From contig CAWAPD010000003.1 in the NCBI GenBank assembly GCA_963783865.1, positions 434,001 to 498,000 on the forward strand: 64,000 bases of DNA, in the 5' to 3' direction. Shown here piece after piece: positions 18,654-26,515 of the stretch (positions are counted from its first letter, which is position 1; every line of letters starts with the position of its first letter). The stretch is from CAWAPD01 sp963783865. GTDB taxonomy: Bacteria > Actinomycetota > Thermoleophilia > UBA2241. The notes beneath the pieces are model-generated. The model made no database searches, was not told where the DNA came from, and worked only from the letters and a program-made list of their open reading frames with translations. The position numbers and the translations under genes are program-made.

Positions 18654-20072
18654 TCAGTCCCCCGCCAACCGACCGCGTGCCTGCTCGACGAGAGCCGCCA
18701 TGTCCGAGACGGCCTGCGCATCGACCACCGGCTCGAGAGCGACGGCCAGCAGGTCCATGGTCCGGGCGCGCAGACGGTCGCCGAGAGTGCGCGCGCCGGC
18801 CTCCTGCCACTGGCGGGCGTTCGAGCCGTCAAGCAGCGCCGAACGCCACCAACCACGCACCGCCTTGCGCGTCTCGGGCCGGCCGAGGTAGTTGCCGCCG
18901 GGGCCCACGGCCGCGACCTCGTCGATGAGGAAGTCCGCCTCGCCGGCGGGGACCGGTCGCGTGCTGGCGCGCGAGTAGCCGGCGGATTCGTCGCCAAGGA
19001 CGAGTGCCTCGAACGAACTCAGCAGGCCCGACTCGAGGTAGCCGACGTCATGCAGCAGCGTCCCCCCGCAGGCGGCCCCACCGTAAGTGGTCGACATGAT
19101 CTCGGCAAACGCCTGCTCGTCGTGGCTCTTGGCATCGGAGTACCCGGCATAGTCGAACGTCGGCAGCGAGAGCGACTGGGCGAGGTTGAGCTGCAGGTGT
19201 CCGGCGAGGCCGCTCTCGGCCCCTCCGTAGAGGTCGACGAACGTGCCCATGTCGAGCTGGCTCATCCCCGTTCCATAGATGAAGGGCGCCCCCGGCTTCA
19301 CGAGCTGATGCATCACCAGCGCCGCCATGACCTCGGCGTGCCCCACGGCGACAGACGTCTGCAGCGAGACCGGCCCGGTGGAGCCCAGCGAGATACCCGT
19401 CTCGAGGACCATGGGCACACCGAGCTCGGCGCACGAGAAGGTCTTCTCGACACAGGTCTCATCGAGGATCAGTGACGGAGACGACATGTTGAGGCAGGCG
19501 AGGCTGCCCGTGTCGCCACAGACCTCGGCCATCTCGACCTGTTCGCGCATGGCGTCGCCGCCTCGCGCGCTGGACACGACGATCGGCTTGCGCGTGTAGG
19601 TCAGCATGGCCGCCAGCTGCACCAGCTCGACGACCTCCTGCGGGCCGTCCTCGGGCAGCCACATCGACATCACGAAGTCGATGTTGGGCAGCCGTTCGGC
19701 CAGGGCCGAACCGGTCTCGACATCGGCCAACACCGCCCGCCGGCGTTCGCCGGTGTGCGGGTCGAGGATGTAGAGGCAGTCCGAGCCGGACCCGAAGTAG
19801 ACGGGGCCATCCTTGACGTCGAGGCCGAGTTGATCGTGGCGGTCTCGGCCGAGCAGCCGGAACTTGCGCGGCGCGCTCGCCAGCGCCTGCTCGACGAGTT
19901 CCCGCGGCAGGCGCACACGTGTGTGCTCGACCCGCGCGCCCGCCTTGCGGTAGAGCGCCAGAGCCGATTCGCTGCGCACCTCGACACCGACGCGCTCCAG
20001 GATCTCGAGCGCCGCCGCGTGCCCGCGCGCGCAGTCCGCCTCGTCCCAGATCCTCAGAATCACTCGCTCCAC
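18654..20072 (-). CDS. MttB-family corrinoid methyltransferase (paralogue 2)
   Basis: A 472-residue non-pyrrolysine MttB homologue; the frame has no internal amber. It contains ALEILERVGVEVRSESALAL, TYTRKPIVVSSARGGDAM, a SLGSTGPVSLQTSVAVGHAE barrel segment and VAAVGPGGNYLGRPETRK near the C-terminus. GTG 20072 has GGAGG seven bases upstream, which decides the start; the open frame continues well upstream but only as a shadow of the decarboxylase gene. It probably shares the corrinoid protein encoded at 21384-22034. The substrate is unknown. It is the parent or sister of the fragments at 12751-12858 and 18431-18625. Confidence 0.9.
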   Translation of the reverse strand: MERVILRIWDEADCARGHAAALEILERVGVEVRSESALALYRKAGARVEHTRVRLPRELVEQALASAPRKFRLLGRDRHDQLGLDVKDGPVYFGSGSDCLYILDPHTGERRRAVLADVETGSALAERLPNIDFVMSMWLPEDGPQEVVELVQLAAMLTYTRKPIVVSSARGGDAMREQVEMAEVCGDTGSLACLNMSSPSLILDETCVEKTFSCAELGVPMVLETGISLGSTGPVSLQTSVAVGHAEVMAALVMHQLVKPGAPFIYGTGMSQLDMGTFVDLYGGAESGLAGHLQLNLAQSLSLPTFDYAGYSDAKSHDEQAFAEIMSTTYGGAACGGTLLHDVGYLESGLLSSFEALVLGDESAGYSRASTRPVPAGEADFLIDEVAAVGPGGNYLGRPETRKAVRGWWRSALLDGSNARQWQEAGARTLGDRLRARTMDLLAVALEPVVDAQAVSDMAALVEQARGRLAGD

Positions 20073-20097
20073 TGGATGACCTCCGGGTTCTCGTCCC

Positions 20098-21381
20098 TCA
20101 TCGTTGGACCTCGAGACGTTCGGCGAAGTACACTGCCGGCGGCTTGAGGCGGCCGCAGTGGGGGGCAACCATGTTCTGCCAGTACCCGCCCGCGTACAGG
20201 AGGGCGACGATGTCGCCTTCGCGAGCCTCGGGGAACGGGTAGTCCTCGGCGAAGACATCGTCGCCCTCGTTGATGTTGCCGGTGATCGTCGTCGCCCGCA
20301 CGCTTCTCGGGCAGCACGTCGCGGCAGAGCACGACCTCGAGCGGCACCTGGTAGATGAAGCGGTCCGGGGCGACGTTCCAGCCCGCGTCGAGTCCGACGA
20401 ACGGCACCCCGAGCCGGTCCTCGACCGTGACGACCTCGGCCAGCAGCACCGCGCTGTCGCCGAAGAGGAACTCGCCCGGCTCGACCGAGACGACCGGGCC
20501 CAGGGGCCCCAGATGCTCGGCGAGCACCGCCGCGTAGGCGTGGAGATCGAGAGCCGGCCGGTCGGGAGACGCGCCTGTTCGAGGCCGCCGCCGGCGTTGA
20601 TCTCATCGAGCGGGCAGCCCGCCTCGAGCAGGAAGCGAGGCCATCGCCGCCGCCCGCCGCACCGTCTCGGTGAAGGCGGGGAGATCGTCCATCGGCAAGA
20701 CCGGTGCTGGCGTGGAAATGCAGGCTGGTGATGGTCAGCCCGCCCTCGCGCGCGATCTCGATGGCCTCGGGAAGCTGTTCCTCGTAGAAACCGAACTTCG
20801 ACGGCTTGTCGCTGCCGTAGTCGCTGCCCGCGTACCGGCCGCCGTGCCCCGCTCCGCAACGCACGTTGACACGCAGGCCGACGTCTTCCACCGGGTGCGT
20901 GACGGGCGAAGCGCCGCAGCTGCGACAGGCAGTCGACGTTGAGGCGGATCGGTTGGGCGCAGATGGCCTCGAAGTCGCGGTCCGAGACGTTGGTCCCCGT
21001 GTAGCTGATCTCGTCGCCCTGCCAGCCGCTCGCCAGCGCGCTGGCCAGTTCCGCCGGGGAGCAGATGTCGGCGCCGATCCACTGGGGAGTCAAAGGCGGA
21101 CCGAGACCGCGCAAGTGGGCCAGTACCTCGGGCTCCCGTTGCGCCTTCATCGAGAACCTGGTCACGTACCGCAGACCCGCGCCCGCAAGCGCCCGCTGCA
21201 GGGCGGCGACCTGCTCGGTGATGCGGCAGAGGTCGAACGCGTACAGGGGCGTGCCGTGCTCGCGCGCTACGCCCTCGGCGTCTCGTCCGGCCACCGTCAG
21301 CCGGCCGTCGGTGACACAGAGACCCGAGTGCGCCCAGTACGGCCGCGTATCGGCGGCGGTCGACGAGTCGATGCCTTTCAT
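20098..21381 (-). pseudogene. PLP-dependent decarboxylase (LysA/ornithine decarboxylase fold), multiple frameshifts
   Basis: The first 150 or so residues are clearly a diaminopimelate/ornithine-decarboxylase type enzyme: the PLP lysine in RFSMKAQREPEVLAHL, then GADICSPAELASALASGW and EISYTGTNVSDRDFE. The rest continues in family-like sequence only after frameshifts near 20905, 20689, 20637, 20565 and 20300. Recognisable pieces include HFHASTG, CPLDEINAGGGL, VVSVEPGEFLFGDSAVLL and DDVFAEDYPF. ATG 21381 starts 2 bases after the corrinoid gene, so it was part of the mtt operon. A role next to methyltransferases is unusual. Whether it is truly dead or badly sequenced cannot be told here. Confidence 0.75.
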
Positions 21382-21383
21382 TG

Positions 21384-22034
21384 TCAGGCGGCGCCCATGA
21401 GCTGCTTGGCGACCGCGACGGCCTCGATGGCGTCCTCGGCGTAGCCGTCGGCGCCGATCTCGTCGGCCCAGGCGCGCGTGGTCGGCGCGCCGCCGATCAT
21501 GACCTTGACGCCGTCGCGCAGACTGGCCGCCTTGAGGGCCTCGATCGTCTTCTGCTGGTTCGGCATCGTCGTGGTCAGCAGCGCGCTCAGCAGCAGCAGC
21601 TGCGGCTTGACCTCGCGCACCTTCTCGACGAACGCCTCGGGCGCGACGTCGCAGCCGACGTCGGTCACCTCGAAGCCGGCCGCCGACAGCATGCTGCAGA
21701 CGATCGTCTTGCCGATCTCGTGGATGTCGCCGGCCACCGTGCCGGCCACGGCCGTGCCGGTGGCCCTGCGGCCCTCCTTGGCTTTGTCGAGCTCGGGCTG
21801 CAGCACGGCGACGGCGGCCTTCATGGCCTCGGCGCCCTGCACGAGCTCGGGCAGGAAGAACTCGCCCTTGCCGAAGAGGTCGCCGACCTCTTCGATGCCC
21901 TTGACGAAGCCCTTGTCGAGGATGTCCGACGGCGGGAGCCCCATGTCGAGCCCCTTCTGGGCGAGCTCGGCAGCGGTGTCGTCTTCGCCGTCGATCACAG
22001 CCTTCGCCATCTGGGAGTACAGGTCCTCGCTCAT
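21384..22034 (-). CDS. Methyltransferase cognate corrinoid protein (MttC/MtbC-like)
   Basis: A 216-residue B12-binding protein that carries the methyl group from MttB to an acceptor. It has an N-terminal helical methionine-synthase cap (residues about 1-88, with GDLFGKGEFFLPELVQGAEAM) and a cobalamin-binding Rossmann domain with D103-x-H105-x-x-G108, the axial-ligand motif DxHxxG, followed by LLLSALLTTTMPNQ and MIGGAPTT. It is the only corrinoid protein of this type in the window, so it may serve all three MttB paralogues. ATG 22034 is followed closely by the decarboxylase gene and preceded by MttB-1, in one operon. Confidence 0.95.
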   Translation of the reverse strand: MSEDLYSQMAKAVIDGEDDTAAELAQKGLDMGLPPSDILDKGFVKGIEEVGDLFGKGEFFLPELVQGAEAMKAAVAVLQPELDKAKEGRRATGTAVAGTVAGDIHEIGKTIVCSMLSAAGFEVTDVGCDVAPEAFVEKVREVKPQLLLLSALLTTTMPNQQKTIEALKAASLRDGVKVMIGGAPTTRAWADEIGADGYAEDAIEAVAVAKQLMGAA

Positions 22035-22066
22035 GTCGTTCTCCTTCCTGGGTAGCGATCGATCGT

Positions 22067-23485
22067 CTAGGCGTAGGCGGCCGCGAAGCCTGCGATGACC
22101 TGGTCGATGTGGCGCTCGACGTCGTCGGCGATCGGCAGGACCTCATGGGTGGCCAGCAGGTGGTGAGCCCGCGCCACGGCATCTTCGATCAGCGTGCTGC
22201 CACAGTGCGACTCGAAGGTGCCGCGCCGCAGCACGGCCGGCTGCCAGGTGTCGCGGGCGCGCTTCCGGGTCGATCGGCAGCCCATGAAGTGGCCGCCGGG
22301 GCCCACGGCGCGGATGTCGTCGATCAGCATCGAGGCGCTGCCGAACGGAGTGTCCTGCAGCGCCTTCTTGAGCAAGGCGGTGGCGTCGGCATGGAGTACG
22401 ATGGCGCCCAGGCTGACCGTCAGGGCGCTGTCGAACTCGCCCGGGCCGACGAGCGTGTCGGCGCCGCTGAGCGAATCCAGCAGGCCGTGGAAGGTGCCTT
22501 CGACCCCGTCCTGGAAGTCGGTCGCCTTGGCATCGCCGCCGAAGCTTCCTCCCTGCACCGGCAGACCCCAAGCCTTGAGCACCTCGATGCAGGCCATGCC
22601 GGAAGAGGCAATCTCGGGAGGGGCGCTCAGATAGAGGCCGGTGCGCAGGTCGGCCAGCGCCGGCTCCGGAGCGGCGACCAGCGGGCAGCCCGGGGCGGCG
22701 AGCTGGAAGAGCACCACCGCCGAGGCGATCTCGGCCAGGGTGATCACCGAAGCACCAGCGGCGCTCAGCGGCGCCGTGGTACCCATCAGCGGCATCGGCA
22801 TGATCACGATCGGCACGCCCGCACGCGCCAAGGCGATGCTGGCCGGCGTCATCTCGGCGTCGTGGGCGAGCGGCGCGATGGTGCAGTTGATGTTCGAGAA
22901 GATGGGCCGCTCGCTCATCGGCGCACCGGCGACGGCCTCAAGGATGTCGAGCAACGGCGCGACGTACTCGATCGAACGGACCTCGTCCTCCACGTGCTTG
23001 GCGCAGGAACGCAGCGAGATCGCCTCGATCTCAAGGTTGGCGGTCAGCGGGTCGAGGTCGCGGGCCGAGATGGTCGGCCAGACGTAGTCGTACTCGGGGA
23101 GCGCGTCGAAGAGGCGCATCACGGTGCGCAGGTCGTCGGCGGTGCCGCCGCGGCGCTCGCCGGTGACGTCGTCGAGCACATAGGTCGCGGTGCCGCCGCT
23201 GGTCACGGACAGCGGAGCGCCACCGCCGACCAGCACGTCGTTGCGCGGGTCGCGGGCGGCGAGCAGCACCTGCCGTGGGGCCAGCGCCAGGCAGCGCTCG
23301 ACGAGAGCGCGCGGCAGGCGCGCCGACATGGTCTCGCGGTCGACGATGGCGCCAGCCTCGGCCAAGAGGTCGAGGGCCTCAGCGGTGTTGAAGGCTACTC
23401 CCACTTCTTCGAGGACAACGAACGTCTGGTCGGCAAGCTCGGTGCGCTCGGTGTCAGAGAGGTAGGTGATCCTTGCGGAGGCCAC
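22067..23485 (-). CDS. MttB-family corrinoid methyltransferase (paralogue 1)
   Basis: A 472-residue non-pyrrolysine MttB homologue, first gene of the mtt operon, 32 bases upstream of the corrinoid protein gene. Features include FVVLEEVGVAFNTAEALDLL, PIVIMPMPLMGTTAPLSAAG and IRAVGPGGHFMGCRSTRKRA. GTG 23485 has AGGGAAGG upstream and matches family N-termini, so I prefer it over a longer open frame to 23569. It would demethylate an amine or betaine in the cytoplasm and methylate Co(I) of the corrinoid protein. Its barrel is closer to paralogue 3 (shared IMPMPLMG) than to paralogue 2, so the substrates probably differ. Confidence 0.9.
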   Translation of the reverse strand: MASARITYLSDTERTELADQTFVVLEEVGVAFNTAEALDLLAEAGAIVDRETMSARLPRALVERCLALAPRQVLLAARDPRNDVLVGGGAPLSVTSGGTATYVLDDVTGERRGGTADDLRTVMRLFDALPEYDYVWPTISARDLDPLTANLEIEAISLRSCAKHVEDEVRSIEYVAPLLDILEAVAGAPMSERPIFSNINCTIAPLAHDAEMTPASIALARAGVPIVIMPMPLMGTTAPLSAAGASVITLAEIASAVVLFQLAAPGCPLVAAPEPALADLRTGLYLSAPPEIASSGMACIEVLKAWGLPVQGGSFGGDAKATDFQDGVEGTFHGLLDSLSGADTLVGPGEFDSALTVSLGAIVLHADATALLKKALQDTPFGSASMLIDDIRAVGPGGHFMGCRSTRKRARDTWQPAVLRRGTFESHCGSTLIEDAVARAHHLLATHEVLPIADDVERHIDQVIAGFAAAYA

Positions 23486-23602
23486 GGTCGTCCTTCCCTC
23501 GTTTGTGGTGCCGGAGCTGGACCGGTGTCGCTTCTCCCACGCGGTGAACCGACGCGGCTGTATTGGCACGGTGCACCGTTCAGCCAGTCACGGGAGGGAG
23601 CG

Positions 23603-23665
23603 TACCATATTGTCCAATCTCGTCAATATACCAATACATGGTCAGTACGGTATCATCGGGAGCGC
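23603..23665 (-). promoter_or_regulatory. AT-rich promoter/operator region of the mtt operon
   Basis: This 60-base AT-rich block stands out from its GC-rich surroundings, upstream of MttB-1. On the minus strand a TTGGTA - 16 bases - CAATAT pair could act as -35 and -10. ATACC and GGTAT form an inverted repeat separated by 16 bases, a possible regulator site. No transcript start is known. Confidence 0.4.
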
Positions 23666-23758
23666 GCGCCGGACCCGCCCGGGAGAGCGCCAACAAGAAG
23701 GCGCGAGATAGGCCATCGCTGCTGGAAGTCACTGGCGAGGCGCGACTCCCCGCCTCTG

Positions 23759-24214
23759 GTGATCGTAGCGCTCGGTGACTCCTCGACTGCGGTCGACGAC
23801 TGGGCCGGTCAGTCGATCGAGATGTATCCGGAGTTGCTGCCCCACGCCCCATCGGCGCGCGACATCGCGGCGCGGGTTCGCAACGCCGGCATCGGCGAGA
23901 CCACGACGTGCGAAGCGCTGGAACGCCTCGACCGCGACGTGCGCGCGTTGACACCCGATCTCGTCGTCATCCTGTTCGGCATCAGCGATTCCTGAATCGA
24001 CGGCCTGCTCGACATCTACGCCCAAGACGTACGTGATGTCGCGAGCGAACAGCAGAAGCCGCTCGTCGACCTGCATCGTGCCTTCGAGGACCACGGCCGT
24101 GGGCCCGGCCAGTCGATCCGTGACATCCTTCTCGAAGGGGACGGCGCCCATCCGAACGCGCGCGGCCAGCGGCTCATCTGTGAGTTCCTCGCGACGGAGA
24201 TCGCGCCGCGCTGA
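23759..24214 (+). pseudogene. SGNH/GDSL hydrolase, internally deleted with an in-frame stop
   Basis: The frame reads VIVALGDSSTAVDDW (block I nucleophile GDS), then LTPDLVVILFGISDS, a TGA stop at 23993-23995 where related proteins usually have Trp, and continues in the same frame to the catalytic EGDGAHPNARGQRL and IAPR-stop. The middle of the domain (the usual segment between GISDSW and the final third) is missing, so both a nonsense change and a deletion are present. No start codon with a convincing ribosome site is seen. It diverges from the mtt operon. Confidence 0.7.
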
Positions 24215-24355
24215 CGGCCCGCGTCGAAGACCTGGGGCGTGACGTCCAAGCGATAGCGAGCGGACTCGCACAAGCGGCGAAAGCGACTCGAGTGGGCGAC
24301 CGGACAAGACAAGCCGGTCGGGTGCAGCGAGAAACGCTGTCGATTCGACAACGCT

Positions 24356-24433
24356 TGGCGCGCCTGGAGAGATTCGAACTCCCGACCTTCGGTTCCGTAG
24401 ACCGACGCTCTAATCCAGCTGAGCTACAGGCGC
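24356..24433 (-). tRNA. tRNA-Arg(ACG)
   Basis: Cloverleaf with acceptor GCGCCTG/CAGGCGC, T-arm GAGTTCGAATCTC, anticodon loop CTACGGA (anticodon ACG, read as ICG after TadA action) and an encoded CCA at 24356-24358. Confidence 0.95.
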
Positions 24434-24494
24434 ACCGGGAGTTGGCAGTATACCCGAAACGTCCGGCCTTGGAGTACCGCTCCGCGTCGCCGCG

Positions 24495-24948
24495 CTAAGC
24501 CTCGTCGAAGGCGATCCTGTACACGAGCTCGTCGCCTTCCAGCTCCCCGGTGTCGACGAACCCCAGCGACTCGTACAGCCGCCGCGCCGCCGTGTTCTCG
24601 GCGACGGTGCTGAGCGAGAGCGACGCACAGCCGTGGGTGGCGCGCAGGCGATCGCACAGACGCCACGACGAGCGCCCGGCCGTAGCCGCGACGCTGGAAC
24701 CGCCGGTCGATCGTCAATCCGCCGATCCAGAGGCTGCCGTCATCGGGGTCGACGCCCCACATCGCGAAGCCGACGACCTCCTCGCCGAGGTACGCCGCGA
24801 GCGGCTGCCAGACGCCGCCGTACTGACAGAGGCACAGGTAGCGCGCGACCGGAGAGACGAAGTCCCGCTGGTCGGGGGCGACCTCGAGGTCGACGCAGCT
24901 GCGCCAGTTCTCGGGAGTGACGTCGCGGAGTTCGATCGTGGCCGGCAA
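24495..24948 (-). CDS. GNAT-family N-acetyltransferase, frameshifted
   Basis: An acetyl-CoA-dependent acyltransferase of about 150 residues. Family features are VVGFAMWGVDPDDGSLWIGG, then LTIDRRFQRRGYGRALV, the acetyl-CoA pyrophosphate loop. After ALVVAS one extra base near 24661 shifts the frame; the other frame continues RATHGCASLSLSTVAENTAA and on to a TAG at 24495. It starts at TTG 24948 with GGAGG six bases upstream. The substrate is unknown. It lies between tRNA-Arg and tRNA-Ser. Confidence 0.75.
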
Positions 24949-24969
24949 GGGCGCCTCCAGGGCAAGGAC

Positions 24970-25062
24970 TGGCGGAGAAGCCGGGATTCGAACCCGGGAA
25001 CGAGCTTTATACCCGTTAACCGCTTAGCAGGCGGCTGCCTTCAGCCACTCGGCCACTTCTCC
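24970..25062 (-). tRNA. tRNA-Ser(GCT)
   Basis: Class II tRNA with a long variable arm, acceptor GGAGAAG/CTTCTCC, anticodon loop CTGCTAA (anticodon GCT) and an encoded CCA at 24970-24972. It reads AGC and AGT. Confidence 0.95.
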
Positions 25063-25240
25063 GCCGGGGAGAGTCAGTATATCGCAGGCCGCGAAGGGGG
25101 AGTCGGGCCCGGCGCCTCGGGCGCCGGCGAGCTTGACCAGGGTCAAGTGACGACTCGCGGGAACGGGAATACACTAGGTCAGTGGTGGTTTCCGGCCGGA
25201 GCCCACGGCGCCCGGCGGTCCGTCTGAAAGAGGCAAGGCC

Positions 25241-25495
25241 ATGACAGGTTGTCCCGGCCGCGATCTGAGTAGCTGGACTCCGGACGACATCTTCGAGGTC
25301 GCCTGCGGCGCGTGTGGCACGGCCGTCGAGTTCTTCAAGGACGACGCCAAGCGCATGTGCCCCGGCTGCGGCGCCTGCATCCCCAACCCGCGCCAGAAGG
25401 TCGGTTGCGCTGCGTGGTGCGCCTCGGCCGACAAGTGCTCGATCGGGCGCAACGCGGGGTTCGGGGTCGAGGTCGAGACGACGCCGCAAGGCTGA
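25241..25495 (+). CDS. Small Cys-rich zinc-ribbon protein
   Basis: An 84-residue protein with nine cysteines (4, 22, 25, 40, 43, 46, 56, 60, 66). The CxxC pairs at 22/25 and 40/43 make a zinc-ribbon or iron-sulfur-like site, and GCAAWCASADKC forms a second cluster. Conserved-looking words are MTGCPGRD, WTPDDIFEV and VEFFKDDAKRMCPGCG. I recall similar small proteins in anaerobes with CODH, but no function is established. ATG 25241 has AGAGG upstream. It is convergent with acsE, separated by a 23-bp hairpin. Confidence 0.75.
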   Translation: MTGCPGRDLSSWTPDDIFEVACGACGTAVEFFKDDAKRMCPGCGACIPNPRQKVGCAAWCASADKCSIGRNAGFGVEVETTPQG

Positions 25496-25526
25496 GATGT
25501 CAGCGGACCGGGTCGTCCGGTTCCGC

Positions 25527-25574
25527 GAACGGCGAGGGGGCGAAGGTCGCACGACCTTCGCCCCCTCGCCGTTC
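25527..25574. terminator. Perfect 23-bp hairpin between convergent genes
   Basis: Arms 25527-25549 and 25552-25574 are perfectly complementary with only CA between them. It separates the zinc-ribbon gene from acsE and can end both transcripts. Confidence 0.8.
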
Positions 25575-25591
25575 GGGCCTGGTGAAAGCCC

Positions 25592-26515
25592 CTAGATCCT
25601 CAGGTACGAGTCGGCGTACAGCGACCTGTTCTGCAGCATCCGGACCGTCTTGACGACGGCGAGCTGCTCGGGGTCGTCGAGGTCGGCGACGCCCTCGTCG
25701 AGGTCCTCCATCGCCGCGGTGGCGTCGTAGAGCGCGACGAGGAGCCGCCCGAGTGGCGTCGCCTCGTCGCGCTGCTCCACGATCCTGATCCATTCCATCT
25801 GGGTGGCGTCGAGCGCGTCGGCGATCGCCGTGTCGAGGCCGGCGCCCATCAGCATCACCAGGTAGGTGCGGTTGATCAGCGAACGCATGTCGTCGGGACA
25901 CCCGTTCGAGACGTTGGACAGGCCCACCGTGGTCGTCGGCGCCGGGTCGCTGACCATCTTGAACATGCGGATCGAGTCGACCGCCGCCATGGCCACGTCC
26001 TGGTTGCAGGTGACGGTCAGCGCCAGCGGGTCGAGGTAGACGTCGCCGGCGGCGACGCCGGCCGCCTCGGCGGCCGGCAGCAGCGACTCCATCGCGATCC
26101 CCACCCGACCGTCGGCCGTCGTCGGGATCCCGTCGACTCCCATCGTCAGCGCGATGACCCCCGCGCCGTGGCTGCCGGCAAGGCCCATGACCGTGTCGAG
26201 GCGCTCGGGGTCGGCCGAGGCGGAGTTCAGGATCGCGGGGTTCGTGCAGACCTTGAGGCCGGCCTCCATGGCCGCGACGTTGGTCGTGTCGAGCGACAGC
26301 GGCACGCCGGGCGCGACCTGCTGCACCGTCTCGACGATCCACGGCATGACCTCGTGCCCGAGCTTGCGCTGCGGGCCGATGTTCAGGTCGAGGATGGCCG
26401 CGCCGGCCTCGCACTGACGCGTGGCCAACTCCTGGATCAGTCCGGCGTCACGGGCCTCGATCGCCTCGCGGACCTTGGGGGAGAGGATATGGATGGACTC
26501 ACCGATGATCCGCAC
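25592..26515 (-). CDS. acsE: Methyltetrahydrofolate:corrinoid/iron-sulfur protein methyltransferase
   Basis: Moves the methyl group of 5-methyl-THF to the cobalt of the corrinoid/iron-sulfur protein in the Wood-Ljungdahl pathway. The 307-residue TIM barrel starts MRIIGESIHILSPKVREAI and contains AAILDLNIGPQRK, VPLSLDTTNVAAMEAGL and VGLSNVSNGCP, the pterin-binding family motifs. ATG 26515 has AAGGAG upstream, although its first 17 bases lie inside cooC. Last gene of the operon, followed by a strong hairpin. A related role as a methylcobalamin:THF methyltransferase for the MttB system is possible but not shown. Confidence 0.92.
   Translation of the reverse strand: MRIIGESIHILSPKVREAIEARDAGLIQELATRQCEAGAAILDLNIGPQRKLGHEVMPWIVETVQQVAPGVPLSLDTTNVAAMEAGLKVCTNPAILNSASADPERLDTVMGLAGSHGAGVIALTMGVDGIPTTADGRVGIAMESLLPAAEAAGVAAGDVYLDPLALTVTCNQDVAMAAVDSIRMFKMVSDPAPTTTVGLSNVSNGCPDDMRSLINRTYLVMLMGAGLDTAIADALDATQMEWIRIVEQRDEATPLGRLLVALYDATAAMEDLDEGVADLDDPEQLAVVKTVRMLQNRSLYADSYLRI

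Noticed and set aside
14875..23485. Pyrrolysine-containing MttB proteins
   Set aside because: The three mttB frames have no internal TAG, so they belong to the non-pyrrolysine branch.
23993..23995. In-frame TGA as a selenocysteine codon
   Set aside because: Related SGNH proteins usually have Trp there (TGG to TGA is one change), no SECIS-like hairpin is evident just downstream, and the middle of the domain is also deleted.
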